DNA of 64,000 bases from Bradyrhizobium sp. CCBAU 53421 (GTDB lineage Bacteria; Pseudomonadota; Alphaproteobacteria; Rhizobiales; Xanthobacteraceae), in contig NZ_CP030047.1 in assembly GCF_015291625.1 (NCBI RefSeq), forward strand, positions 4,278,001 through 4,342,000, given 5' to 3'. The stretch's first letter is position 1. Each line of letters starts with the position of its first letter. Shown in pieces: positions 27,250-37,981 of this stretch. Below the pieces are notes generated by a model. That model worked only from the letters and a program-made list of their open reading frames with translations, was not told the DNA's origin and did no database searches. The translations under genes and the position numbers were made by a program.

Positions 27250-28848
27250 ATGGCCATTCAATCCAGCATTAGGGCGAACCTGTACAAGGATTCCGTATCG
27301 TTGATGCGGATTTCCCAAGTCACGATCGCGCGGACCGGCGTGCAGCGGGTCACGCTGCTGATGGGGACGCGCAGCAACAAGGAGTTCCTGCAACAGGCCG
27401 GGCTGATGAGTCCGGCGCTGGAGAACGCCAAGCCGGGTGACATCATGATCGTCGTGGCGGACGATGCGCCCGAGAAGCGCGAAGCCGCGGAGCAGGAGAT
27501 CCACTCCCTGCTCGCCGGCGAAGAACCGAAGGGCGGATCGGCCGAAGCGGCGGCGGAAGCACCGCCGCGCTCGATCTCAGGCGGCGTCGCGATTGCCGAC
27601 CATGCCGACCTCGCATTGATCTCGGTGCCGGGCCCTTACGCCGCCGCGGAAGCCTTGAAGGCGCTGCGCCGGGGCCTGAACGTGCTGCTGTTCAGCGACA
27701 ACGTGCCGATCGAGCAGGAGGTGGCCATCAAGCGCGTTGCGGCGCAGAAGGGCCTGCTGGTGATGGGACCGGATTGCGGCACGGCCATCATCAACGGCGT
27801 GCCGCTTGGATTTGCCAACGTCGTTCGGCGGGGCGCGATCGGGCTCGTGGGTGCGTCGGGCACCGGCCTGCAAGAGGTGATGTGCCAGATACATCGTCAT
27901 GGCCAGGGCATCTCGCAGGCGATCGGCACCGGCAGCCACGACGTTTCAAGCGAGGTCGGCGGCATCACGATGTTGCAGGGCCTGGAGCTGCTGGCCGCCG
28001 ACGCGCACACCAAGGTTGTCGCCATCGTCTCGAAGCCTCCTGCGCCGGATGTGCAGAAGCGGGTGATCGAGCGCGCCGGGGCGATCGGAAAGCCGGTCGT
28101 GATCTGCTTCCTCGGCGGCGAGCCGGCTGCATCGGCCGGCAATGTTCACCGCACGTCGTCGCTCGAGGAGACCGCGCGGCAGGCCGTCGCGCTTGCGGGT
28201 GCGCGCCAACCCGGAAGCGACGAGCAGTCCATTGAAAATTTGGCAACGAAGGTTTGTGCGTCGCTGGCGCCGTCGCAGCGCTACTTGCGCGGTCTCTATT
28301 CCGGCGGAACGTTCTGCTCGGAGGCCCAGACCATCTGGCGGGCGGCGGGCATTCGCGCCCGCTCCAACGCGCCGCTTGCCGGCGCAGAGCGTCTCACCGA
28401 CGTGGAAGAGAGCCACGGGCACACGGCGATCGATCTCGGCAGCGACGAATTCACGGTCGGGCGTCCGCATCCGATGATCGACTATGGCGTGCGGGTCGAA
28501 CGGCTGCTGAAGGAAGCGGGCGATCCGGCCGTTGCCTGCATCGTTCTGGACGTCGTGCTCGGCTACGGCAGCCACCCCAATCCGGCCGAGATCCTGGCTC
28601 CGGCGATCCGCCGGGCGAAGGCCGCGGCGCGAGCGCAGGGGCGGGAGCTTCCCGTGATCTGCTTCGTCTGCGGCACGGATGCAGATCCGCAGCCGTACGA
28701 GATCCAGAAAGGCACGTTGGCCGATGCGGGCGCGGAGATCGTCAGCAGCAGCACTGGCGCAGCCCGCGTCGCGCAAGCCATCGCGAGCCGCATGGCCGCG
28801 GATGACAGCGCTACCGGGCGTCGCGTGATGCAAGGTGGAGAACGATGA
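27250..28848 (+). CDS. fdrA: FdrA-family protein, copy 2
   Basis: 532 residues with the same architecture as copy 1: 'LYKDSVSLMRISQV', 'LLMGTRSNKEFL', 'LLFSDNVPIEQEVAIKR', 'VMGPDCGTAIINGVPLGFANV', 'GLVGASGTGLQEV', 'LYSGGTFCSEAQ', 'GRPHPMIDYG', 'VLGYGSHPNP'. It is clearly diverged from copy 1 and not a recent duplicate. It lacks the C-terminal domain seen in E. coli FdrA; here that domain is fused to the following DUF1116 gene. The stop overlaps that gene's ATG. The 231 bases between carbamate kinase and this gene show no terminator, so read-through from the first module is possible. Confidence 0.87.
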   Translation: MAIQSSIRANLYKDSVSLMRISQVTIARTGVQRVTLLMGTRSNKEFLQQAGLMSPALENAKPGDIMIVVADDAPEKREAAEQEIHSLLAGEEPKGGSAEAAAEAPPRSISGGVAIADHADLALISVPGPYAAAEALKALRRGLNVLLFSDNVPIEQEVAIKRVAAQKGLLVMGPDCGTAIINGVPLGFANVVRRGAIGLVGASGTGLQEVMCQIHRHGQGISQAIGTGSHDVSSEVGGITMLQGLELLAADAHTKVVAIVSKPPAPDVQKRVIERAGAIGKPVVICFLGGEPAASAGNVHRTSSLEETARQAVALAGARQPGSDEQSIENLATKVCASLAPSQRYLRGLYSGGTFCSEAQTIWRAAGIRARSNAPLAGAERLTDVEESHGHTAIDLGSDEFTVGRPHPMIDYGVRVERLLKEAGDPAVACIVLDVVLGYGSHPNPAEILAPAIRRAKAAARAQGRELPVICFVCGTDADPQPYEIQKGTLADAGAEIVSSSTGAARVAQAIASRMAADDSATGRRVMQGGER

Positions 28849-30293
28849 TGAACGCAGCTCCTTCCGCGCTCCAGAACAAGACTTCCGTCATCAGCCTCGG
28901 CGCCTCCGACCTTGATCGCGGTGTCGAGAGCAGTGGTGCGCCGCTGGTGCGGCTGCAGTGGCAGCCGGTCGGTGACGGAAGTCCCGAGGTCGCCTGGAGC
29001 CTTGCGCAACTGGTTGGCGACGCCGGCGATGCCGACTGCCTCGGATCGCGGATCGATCGCGCCAATGCCGAAGTGCTCGAGCGCATCCTGACCGCGCAGC
29101 CGGTGTGGGTCGACGTCGCGTCGCACGCATCAGAAGTTTGGCCGGACATGGGCCGGACGCTGCTCCATGCCGGTCCGCCGATCGCCTGGAACGAGATGTG
29201 CGGCCCGATGAAGGGGGCGGTCGTCGGCGCCATTCTCTACGAGAAATGGGCGGTGACCCAGCAAGAGGCCGAGCAACTCGTCGCGTCAGGCGGCATCCGC
29301 TTCGCGCCGTGCCACGAATTCGGCGCGGTCGGGCCGATGACCGGGATCATCTCGCCCTCGATGCCGCTGTTCGTGGTGCAGAACAAGACCACCGGAAATC
29401 GCGCCTATGCGCCGATGATGGAATCCGGCGGCGCCAAGACGCTGCGCTTCGGCGCTTTCGCGCCTGAAGTGATTGAGGGCCTCAAGCTCATCGAGAACGT
29501 GCTGGCGCCATGCCTGAAGGCCGCGGTCGCTGGCATCGACGGTGGATTGCCGTTGAAGCCGCTGATGTCGCAGTCGCTGCACATGGGCGACGACGTGCAC
29601 AACCGCAACACGGCCGCGACCCTGCTGCTGTATCGCGCCGTCACGGAATCGCTGCTCAAATCCTCGATCTCGCGCGATCAGGTTCACGAGACGCTGCGGA
29701 CGATCGGGGCGGACGACATGTTCTTCCTGAGCCTGTCGATGGCGGCATGCAAGGCGACCATGGATGCCGCGCACGGCGTGCCGTTCAGCAGCATCGTCAC
29801 GGCGATGGCGCGCAATGGCGTCAATGTCGGGATCAGGGTCAGCGGACTGAAGGGACAATGGTTTGTCGGTCCGGCCGACATCCCGGTCGGCCTGTTTCTG
29901 CCCGGCTTCAGCGAGGCCGATGCCAATCCCGATATCGGCGACAGCGCGATCACCGAGACCGCCGGACTGGGCGCGTTCGCAATGGCGGCGGCTCCGGCGA
30001 TGGTGCAGTTCGTCGGCGGCACGCCGCAGGATGCGCTGCGTTACTCGCGCGAGATGGCGCACGTCACGATCGGTCGCAATCCCGGCTTCACCTTGCCGAT
30101 GCTCGATTTCATCGGAGCGCCTGTTGGCATCGACATCCGCAAGGTCGTGGACGAGAGCAGGCGGCCGGTCATCAACACCGCGACCGCGCACAAGGAGCCG
30201 GGCATGGGGATCATCGGCGCCGGCGTCGTACAGGCGCCGATGAAGTGCTTCGTCGACGCCGTCGGCGCGCTGGCGACGGCGGCCGCGAGCTGA
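28845..30293 (+). CDS. ylbE: DUF1116 protein (YlbE/AllG-like), copy 2, with an N-terminal fused FdrA-type domain
   Basis: 482 residues, about 65 longer than copy 1. The extra N-terminal part (residues about 11-60, with G19, G31, W39-x-P41, G45-x-P47) is the same domain that occurs as the free-standing 62-residue protein at 23100. The rest (from about 65) is a full DUF1116 protein: 'LHAGPPIAWNEMCGPMKGA', 'EFGAVGPMTGIISPSMP', 'GDDVHNRNTAATLLL', 'IRVSGLKGQWFVGPAD', 'PDIGDSAITETAG', 'INTATAHKEPGMGIIGAG'. Coupled to fdrA copy 2 by overlap, and followed 102 bases later by the BMP-type importer. The fusion implies that the small domain contacts DUF1116 in the complex. Confidence 0.87.
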   Translation: MMNAAPSALQNKTSVISLGASDLDRGVESSGAPLVRLQWQPVGDGSPEVAWSLAQLVGDAGDADCLGSRIDRANAEVLERILTAQPVWVDVASHASEVWPDMGRTLLHAGPPIAWNEMCGPMKGAVVGAILYEKWAVTQQEAEQLVASGGIRFAPCHEFGAVGPMTGIISPSMPLFVVQNKTTGNRAYAPMMESGGAKTLRFGAFAPEVIEGLKLIENVLAPCLKAAVAGIDGGLPLKPLMSQSLHMGDDVHNRNTAATLLLYRAVTESLLKSSISRDQVHETLRTIGADDMFFLSLSMAACKATMDAAHGVPFSSIVTAMARNGVNVGIRVSGLKGQWFVGPADIPVGLFLPGFSEADANPDIGDSAITETAGLGAFAMAAAPAMVQFVGGTPQDALRYSREMAHVTIGRNPGFTLPMLDFIGAPVGIDIRKVVDESRRPVINTATAHKEPGMGIIGAGVVQAPMKCFVDAVGALATAAAS

Positions 30294-30395
30294 AATTGCT
30301 TCGATCGTGAGAACGACGGCGCGGGCGCGCCGCCGATGCAAAAAATGGCCGCAACAAACAATGCGGCAACACCGGAAACGAACAGGAGGAAACAC

Positions 30396-31385
30396 ATGAA
30401 CGGTACCCGTCGTGCATTTCTGCAAACAAGTCTGCTCTCGGCAGCCTTCATCGGGTCATCGGGCCGGCTCGCCTTCGCCGACGATGCAGCGAAGCCGCTG
30501 CGCATCGGCATTCTGATTCCGGGATCGCGGGCCGACCATGGCTGGATGGAGTCGGCCTACAACGGCATGAAGGCGGCCGAACAGCGCCACGGCAACAAGG
30601 TCGTCATCACGTCGATCGAGAACGTCAAGTTCGCCGACATGGAGCAGGCGCTCGTCACGCTTGCGAGCAAGAACGACATGGTGATCGGCGCCGCGGGGCA
30701 GACCCAGGCATCGGTGCTCAAGGTCGCCAAGCGATTCCCGAAGGTGAAGTTCTCCATCGTCGGACCGACCGGACAGCCGACCGAAAACGTCGCGCAATAC
30801 GACGTGCTGCAGGCCCAGATCGGCTTCATTGCCGGCGCGGTCGCCGCGATGATGTCGAAGAACGGCGCGGTGAGCTATGTCGGCGGGCTTGAAATCCCGG
30901 CCATCGTCAACACCGGAACGGAGTTCGCGAACGGAGCCAAGCACGTCAAGCCGGATACCAAATGCTTCGTGACCTACACCGGCGACTTCGACGACGTCGC
31001 CAAGGCCAAGGAAGCGACCCTTGCCGCGATCGCGCAGGGAGCCGACGTCCACTACAACATCCTCAATCTCGGCGTGCGCGGCATGGAGCAGGCGGCCCGC
31101 GAGAAGGGCACCAGGATGATCGGGAGCTATACCAACTACTGCTCCGACAACAACCCGCTTTACATCGCCTACACGGTCAGCGGCATCGGCTTCATGGTCG
31201 AATATGCCATCGATCAGGCCGTCGCCGGAACCTGGCACCCCGAGTACAAGCAGTTCGGCCTCGCCATGGGGCCGCGCTCGGCCGATATCGAGATCTGCGC
31301 CGGGGCGACGCCCGAGATCCAGGCCAAGATCAAGGAGCTCAAGGACGACCTGCTGTCGAACAAGATCAAAGTCAAGGTGGGCTGA
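30396..31385 (+). CDS. BMP-family ABC transporter substrate-binding protein
   Basis: 329 residues with a Tat/Sec-like signal ('TRRAFLQTSLLSAAFIG', cleavage near 'LAFA|DD') and the BMP/PnrA-type periplasmic fold: 'KPLRIGILIPGSRADHGWMESAYNGM', 'QIGFIAGAVAAMMSKNG', 'YVGGLEIPAI', and 'GSYTNYCSDNNPLYIAYTV'. BMP proteins bind nucleosides, purines and related rings or ureides. ATG 30396 follows AGGAGG; the open frame from 30336 has no such site. It heads the importer genes behind FdrA/DUF1116 copy 2, so the importer probably supplies the substrate, or a precursor, of this module. Confidence 0.92.
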   Translation: MNGTRRAFLQTSLLSAAFIGSSGRLAFADDAAKPLRIGILIPGSRADHGWMESAYNGMKAAEQRHGNKVVITSIENVKFADMEQALVTLASKNDMVIGAAGQTQASVLKVAKRFPKVKFSIVGPTGQPTENVAQYDVLQAQIGFIAGAVAAMMSKNGAVSYVGGLEIPAIVNTGTEFANGAKHVKPDTKCFVTYTGDFDDVAKAKEATLAAIAQGADVHYNILNLGVRGMEQAAREKGTRMIGSYTNYCSDNNPLYIAYTVSGIGFMVEYAIDQAVAGTWHPEYKQFGLAMGPRSADIEICAGATPEIQAKIKELKDDLLSNKIKVKVG

Positions 31386-31387
31386 CC

Positions 31388-32933
<1,546 letters not shown>

Positions 32934-32941
<8 letters not shown>

Positions 32942-34043
32942 GTTGGCCATGGTCATGAAAAATCCGAAGCTTGCGCGGGTCGCGCAGGGCGCGAGACTCG
33001 AACTCGTGCCGTTGCAGGTCCTGGTTCCAGTGGTGTCGACGATCATCGCGCTCGGGATCGGCCTGCTCATCATCGCCGCCACCGGTGCGTCGGTCGTCGA
33101 GGCGATCGAAGCGTTCTGGGACGGCATGGCGGGAAGCGATTTCAACATCGGTGCCTCGATCAACCGCGCCATCAGCCTCGCGCTGGTCGGTCTCGGCTTC
33201 ATCTTCGCCAGCCGTGCCAACCTGACCAATGTGGGCGGCGAGGGGCAGATCGCGATGGGCGGCATGTTCGCGACGGCAGCGGCCCTGCATGGCGCCGGCG
33301 ACCTGCCGCTGGGACTGGCGTTCATCGTGCCGCTCGCCGTGGGGACCATCGCCGGCGCTATCTGGGGCGGCCTCGCGGGCTTCCTCAAGGCGGCACGCGG
33401 CACCAACGAGGTGATCAGCACATTGCTGCTCAGCTTCATCGCGCTGCCGCTGGTGTACTGGTCCGTCGAGTCCTTTCACCTGCTGCGCAAGCCGATCAGC
33501 GATGTGTCGTCGCTACCGGAATCGGCCGAGATTCCCGACACGACCAAGCTGCCGCTGCTATTCCCGGACAATGGATCGCCGCTCCATATCGGTCTGCTGA
33601 TCGCGGCGATCGCGGTCGTCGTGGTGTGGCTGGTGCTCAAGCACAGCGCGCTCGGTCTGCGGCTGCGCGCGGTCGGCCTGAACGCGACAGCCTCTCGCCG
33701 CGCGGGCATGCGGACGAGCTTCTACGTGATCCTGGCCATGACGGTCTCCGGCGGGCTGGGCGGTCTCGGCGGCGCGATCATGATCCTTGGCCAGCAATTC
33801 TATCTGACCAGCGATTTCTCGTCCGGATACGGATTCGACGGCCTGGTGGTCGGCCTGCTGTCGCGCGGCTCGGCCGTCGGCGTGGTGATCGGTGCGCTGC
33901 TGTTCGGATTCCTGCGATCGGGATCCATCAACATGGAAATCTCGGCCCATGTCCCGTCCGCCGTCGTCCTGATCTGCCAGGGCCTGATCGTCATTATCAT
34001 TGCAGGCTCCGCAATCCTCACCAACCGAAAGGTGACCCGATGA
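32934..34043 (+). CDS. Nucleoside/nucleobase-type ABC transporter permease 1
   Basis: A 369-residue BPD_transp_2 permease with about nine to ten membrane segments after a 25-residue cytoplasmic start. Signatures are 'NLTNVGGEGQIAMGGMFATAAAL' and 'KAARGTNEVISTLLLSFIALPLVYW', plus 'FDGLVVGLLSRGSAVGVVIGALLFG', as in YufP-type transporters. It overlaps the ATPase gene upstream by 8 bases and the second permease by ATGA. Confidence 0.92.
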
Positions 34044-34963
34044 TTGACGAACAGATGGCCGTGTTCATCGGTTCCGGACTTCGTCTCGCGGTTCCGATCA
34101 TCTTCGCCGCAACCGGCGAGATGCTGAGCGAGCGCGCGGGCGTGCTCAATCTCAGCCTCGACGGCATGATGCTGATGTCGGCTTTCACGGCGGCGCTGGC
34201 ATCGTGGGCGACCGGCTCGCCGCTGATTGGCGTGGCGGCCGGCGTCCTGGTCGCGACTACGGTTGCTGCGGTGCAGGCCGTGTTGAGCGTGACATTGCGT
34301 GCAAACCAACTGGTGGTCGGAATCGGGTTCAACATCCTGGCGCTGGGTACAACGACGTTTCTCTACCGCGAGATCTTCGGGCCGCTGTCGCGCGATCCGA
34401 TTCCCGGCTTCGCGCAGCTCAATCTGCCGTGGCTCGCTCATATCCCGGTAATTGGACCGGCGTTGGCGAACCAGACCGGCCTTGCCTATGTCAGCATCCT
34501 GATGGTCGTCGTGACCTGGTTGATCCTGAAGTACACGTCGTTCGGGCTGGCGGTGCGGGCGGTCGGCGAGGATCCGCGCGCCGCGGACAAGGCGGGCATC
34601 AGCGTGGCGAAGACCCGCTATCTCGGCGTGCTCTACGCCGGCATCCTGGCGGGGCTCGGCGGCGCGTTCATGTCGGTTGCGGACAGCAATACGTTCACCG
34701 AGAACATGACCAAGGGCGCAGGCTATCTTGCGATCACGGCCGTGATCTTCGGCGGCTGGAATCCCTGGTACACGCTGGCGGCGTGCCTCTTGTTCGGCTT
34801 CGCGACCGCGCTGCAATTCCTGGTGCCGGCGCTGCAGCTCGATGTGCCGGTCGCGCTGCTGCTGTTGCTGCCATATCTGCTGGCGCTGATCGCCATCGCG
34901 GGCTTGGTCGGCAAGAGCAGGCAGCCCTCGGCCCTGACCATTCCGTTCGAACGTGGCGGCTGA
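34040..34963 (+). CDS. Nucleoside/nucleobase-type ABC transporter permease 2
   Basis: A 307-residue permease (YufQ-like) with eight to nine membrane segments: 'ATGEMLSERAGVLNLSLDGMMLMSAF', 'RANQLVVGIGFNILALG', 'GFGLAVRAVGEDPRAADKAGI'-like and 'GYLAITAVIFGGWNPWYTLAACLLFGF'. ATG 34040 overlaps the stop of permease 1, while the longer open frame from 33626 is a shadow. It completes the importer; the next gene, 58 bases on, encodes the cysteine hydrolase. Confidence 0.92.
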   Translation: MIDEQMAVFIGSGLRLAVPIIFAATGEMLSERAGVLNLSLDGMMLMSAFTAALASWATGSPLIGVAAGVLVATTVAAVQAVLSVTLRANQLVVGIGFNILALGTTTFLYREIFGPLSRDPIPGFAQLNLPWLAHIPVIGPALANQTGLAYVSILMVVVTWLILKYTSFGLAVRAVGEDPRAADKAGISVAKTRYLGVLYAGILAGLGGAFMSVADSNTFTENMTKGAGYLAITAVIFGGWNPWYTLAACLLFGFATALQFLVPALQLDVPVALLLLLPYLLALIAIAGLVGKSRQPSALTIPFERGG

Positions 34964-35021
34964 TCGCAACAGATTTCAAGAAAACATAGCCAAGGAAACA
35001 TAGGCAAGGGAGGAAAATCCG

Positions 35022-35837
35022 ATGACGAGTTCGACTTTAGCGAAGGCGGCGGAATCCGCCGCGCCCAGTACCGCCAATCCTCTTGGGTCTGCTCCCGGCT
35101 ACCAATGGCTGGTCGACGACAACAACGTCAACATGGCGATGGCGCCGCCGCCGCCCAAGGCGGTCACGATCGATGCCCAGCCGCAAACGGTGACGGTCGA
35201 CCTGCATCGCACCGCTTTCATCGTCGTCGACATGCAGAACGACTTCTGCGCCAAGGGCGGATGGGTCGACCATCTCGGCCTCGATCACACGCCGGATCGG
35301 GCGCCGATCGAGCCCCTGCAGAAGCTACTTCCGGTGTTGCGGAAGGCCGGCGTGCACGTCATCTGGCTGAACTGGGGCAATCGACCCGATCTCAAGAACA
35401 TGGCGCCGAACCAGCTCCATCTCTACAAGCCGAAGGGCGTCGGCATCGGCCTTGGCGAGCCGCTGCCGGGCAGCGGCGCGCGCGTGCTGCAGAAGGACAG
35501 TTGGGCGGCGGCTGTCGTCGATGAGTTGAAGCAGGAGCCCGAGGACATCCACGTCGACAAGTACCGGATCAGCGGTTTCTGGGACACGCCGCTGGACAGC
35601 ATTCTGCGCAACCTCGGAACCAAGACCATCCTGTTTGCCGGCGTCAACACCGATCAATGTGTGCTGCATTCGCTGACGGACGCTAATTTCCTGGGCTATG
35701 GCTGCCTTCTGGTCGAAGACTGCTGCGCAACCACCTCGCCGGGCTACTGCGTCGAAGCAACCCTGTTCAATGTCAAGAAATGCTTCGGCTTCGTGACGCA
35801 TTCGTCAAACGTCATCGAGGCGATCTCGAAAGCGTGA
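35022..35837 (+). CDS. Isochorismatase-fold cysteine hydrolase, RutB-like
   Basis: 271 residues. The catalytic triad of the family is visible as D70 ('VVDMQNDFC'), K180 ('DKYRISGF') and C213 ('NTDQCVLHSL'). The stretch 'SGFWDTPLDSILRNLGTKTILFAGV' closely resembles RutB (ureidoacrylate amidohydrolase), and biuret and N-carbamoylsarcosine hydrolases have the same fold. About 55 residues at the N-terminus are extra and low in complexity (Ala/Pro-rich). GGGAGG precedes the ATG. As the last gene behind the BMP importer and the FdrA/DUF1116 module, it most likely hydrolyses an imported carbamoyl or ureido compound. The substrate is not identifiable from sequence. Confidence 0.8.
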   Translation: MTSSTLAKAAESAAPSTANPLGSAPGYQWLVDDNNVNMAMAPPPPKAVTIDAQPQTVTVDLHRTAFIVVDMQNDFCAKGGWVDHLGLDHTPDRAPIEPLQKLLPVLRKAGVHVIWLNWGNRPDLKNMAPNQLHLYKPKGVGIGLGEPLPGSGARVLQKDSWAAAVVDELKQEPEDIHVDKYRISGFWDTPLDSILRNLGTKTILFAGVNTDQCVLHSLTDANFLGYGCLLVEDCCATTSPGYCVEATLFNVKKCFGFVTHSSNVIEAISKA

Positions 35838-35928
35838 CAGACCTGGGCACTCCGCCGTTGCAGCAGCGGCGCGGAATCACCCGCGCCGGGCCGCCGCTTG
35901 CGACGCCGGTCGCCTCAGAGCGCGCAAA

Positions 35929-36615
35929 TTAGCCTTGCGAGGCGGCTGTCGGTTCTCTTGCACCTGATCCCAGGCGCGGCTCGGTCCCGGCCAACAGCCG
36001 CCGGATGTTGGCGCGATGGCGCGCGATCACGTAAAGGCCACCTGCGATGACCAGCAGCCGGTAGGGCAAGGGCTGCTCCATGACGCAGACCAGCGTGATC
36101 GCAGTGAGCGCGGCCAGCATCGAGCCAAGCGACACAATCCGAAAAAGTGCCAGCACAACGCCAAAAACCGCGGCGGCGCCCAAACCGACCGGCCAGGACA
36201 GCGCCAGCAACACGCCGAGCCCGGTCGCTGCGGATTTGCCACCGGTGAAATTCAACCAGATCGAACGGCTGTGCCCCAGCAACGCGGCAAGCCCGGCCAC
36301 GCAGACCGCCCAAGGCTCCAAGGTTTGCGGATCGATAGCAGTCGGTGGCGTGACCGACGGTAATGTCCCGAGCCAGGGATAGAACCAGCGGGCAAACGCG
36401 ATCGCTCCCGCGCCCTTCAGCACATCCACCAGCAGGACCGCCAATGCGGGCCACTTGCCGAGGGTACGCAACACGTTTGTGGCCCCGGTGGACCTGGAGC
36501 CGTGTTCCCGGATGTCGATGCCTTTGAGAAGTGTCCCCGCCAGATAGCCGGCGGGTATCGAACCGAGAAGATAAGCGGTTGCCAATCCAGCCAAACTCGC
36601 GATCCAGAAAATCAT
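35929..36615 (-). CDS. plsY: Acyl-phosphate:glycerol-3-phosphate acyltransferase
   Basis: 228 residues, an inner-membrane enzyme with five or more membrane helices that acylates glycerol-3-phosphate in phospholipid synthesis. PlsY motifs: 'AYLLGSIPAGYLAG', 'REHGSRSTGATNVLRTLGKW', and 'GHSRSIWLNFTGGKSAATGLGVLL' with its Gly/Lys/Ala loop. About 25 residues after the last helix are hydrophilic. It is convergent with the catabolic island and unrelated to it. Many rhizobia encode more than one PlsY; whether this is the main one cannot be told. Confidence 0.92.
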   Translation of the reverse strand: MIFWIASLAGLATAYLLGSIPAGYLAGTLLKGIDIREHGSRSTGATNVLRTLGKWPALAVLLVDVLKGAGAIAFARWFYPWLGTLPSVTPPTAIDPQTLEPWAVCVAGLAALLGHSRSIWLNFTGGKSAATGLGVLLALSWPVGLGAAAVFGVVLALFRIVSLGSMLAALTAITLVCVMEQPLPYRLLVIAGGLYVIARHRANIRRLLAGTEPRLGSGAREPTAASQG

Positions 36616-36813
36616 CGATTTCTCCTCGGTGCGCCAATGTCAGGCAAGCGTCATCCGGAGTCCACCTCTATGCGACGGCCGGTACCGTGGATATGAAGTT
36701 GGATTCCCTTACCCGCACTATTCCCCTTTTGGAACAGGCCGCCCACGCGATAGATATTGCGATCGACATGCCGATCGATCGGCCATGTTGCCGCGACGGA
36801 GACAGGACACGGA

Positions 36814-37329
36814 ATGACCACGCACGCCATCGAGATTCGCCGCCTCTTGCCGGCCGACGCTGCGCTCTATCGCGACATCCGTCTCGAGGCGCTGCGCTTG
36901 AGCCCCGAGGCGTTCGGCAGCGCGTATGAGACGGAGAGCATTCATCCCGTCGGCTGGTTCGCGGAAAGGCTGGAGCGCGGCGCGGCGATACTTGGCGCGT
37001 TTCAGGGCAGCGAACTCGCCGGCATTGTCGGCTTCGTTCGCGAAGTCGGGCCGAAACGGCAGCACAAGGGCGCGCTGGTCGGGATGTATGTGCGGCAGGC
37101 GGCGCGCCGCGCCGGTGTCGGCCGGCTCCTGGTCGATGCCGCGCTCGAACTCGCCGCGCAATCGGTCGAGCTGGTGCAGCTCGTCGTGGTGAAAGGCAAC
37201 GAGCCTGCCTGCCGGCTCTACCGGCGCGCGGGGTTTGTCGAATACGGGCTGGAGCAGCACGCCCTGAAGATCGGCGGTCGCTACTATGACGACATCCTGA
37301 TGGCAAAGGATCTGGTCAGGCGCGCCTGA
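36814..37329 (+). CDS. GNAT-family N-acetyltransferase
   Basis: 171 residues with a complete GNAT fold. 'IRRLLPADAALYRDIRLEALRLSPEAFGSAYE' is typical of the N-terminus, 'GALVGMYVRQAARRAGVGRLLVDAAL' holds the acetyl-CoA loop (R/Q-x-x-G-x-G/A), and 'NEPACRLYRRAGFVEYG' is the C-terminal motif. ATG 36814 is chosen over an in-frame start at 36757 because it starts the family sequence. The acetyl acceptor is unknown. It is divergent from plsY, with about 200 bases between that hold no recognisable element. Confidence 0.88.
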   Translation: MTTHAIEIRRLLPADAALYRDIRLEALRLSPEAFGSAYETESIHPVGWFAERLERGAAILGAFQGSELAGIVGFVREVGPKRQHKGALVGMYVRQAARRAGVGRLLVDAALELAAQSVELVQLVVVKGNEPACRLYRRAGFVEYGLEQHALKIGGRYYDDILMAKDLVRRA

Positions 37330-37436
37330 CGTCGGACAGGTTGAGGCGTCACAATTCCGGCCGGTCGATGCGATAGCCGCACATCGACCCTTCACGTCAC
37401 GCATTCGTTTGCCGCCATCGCCCCGGGGACGCTGCC

Positions 37437-37892
37437 ATGCCGAAGATCGATCTGACAAACGTGCCGGAACGCAAGGGGAGCGGCTATCCGGCCGAGTTCG
37501 CCGCACCATGCGCGGAACGAATCCGGCAGCGTCTCGGCGACGCCGGCGGGCTCGCCGATTTCGGCGTCAATCTGATGCGGCTGCCGCCGGGCAACTGGTC
37601 GAGCCAGCGCCATTGGCATTCCGACGAGGATGAGTTCGTCTATGTGCTCGCGGGCGAGGTGGTACTGATCGAGGACGGCGGCGAGACAGTGCTGCGCGCA
37701 GGCGATTGCGCGGCGTTCCCGAAGAATTCCGGCAACGGCCACCACATGATCAACCGGTCGCAGATGACGGTGATCTATCTCGAGGTCGGCTCGCGCTCGC
37801 GTGCCGATGTCATCACTTGTTCCGACATCGACATGATAAGCCCGAGCTCCGACGGCCGCTTCCTGCACAAGGACGGACGGCCCTACGAATAG
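37437..37892 (+). CDS. Cupin-domain protein
   Basis: 151 residues forming one cupin barrel. Motif 1 is 'HWHSDEDEFVYVLAGEV' (two His, then Glu, metal ligands) and motif 2 is 'GDCAAFPKNSGNGHHMIN'. The fold and length match small 'cupin 2' proteins of unknown substrate that may act as metal-dependent isomerases, lyases or transcriptional partners. It starts 107 bases after the GNAT gene on the same strand. Confidence 0.85.
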   Translation: MPKIDLTNVPERKGSGYPAEFAAPCAERIRQRLGDAGGLADFGVNLMRLPPGNWSSQRHWHSDEDEFVYVLAGEVVLIEDGGETVLRAGDCAAFPKNSGNGHHMINRSQMTVIYLEVGSRSRADVITCSDIDMISPSSDGRFLHKDGRPYE

Positions 37893-37981
37893 GTCCCGAA
37901 CCGCAGGCTGGCGCGAAATCCGCCGTTGCGGATTGGTTGGCGAAGGACCAATCTTCCCCAAGAGGGAGCTTGGTCGCGGCG

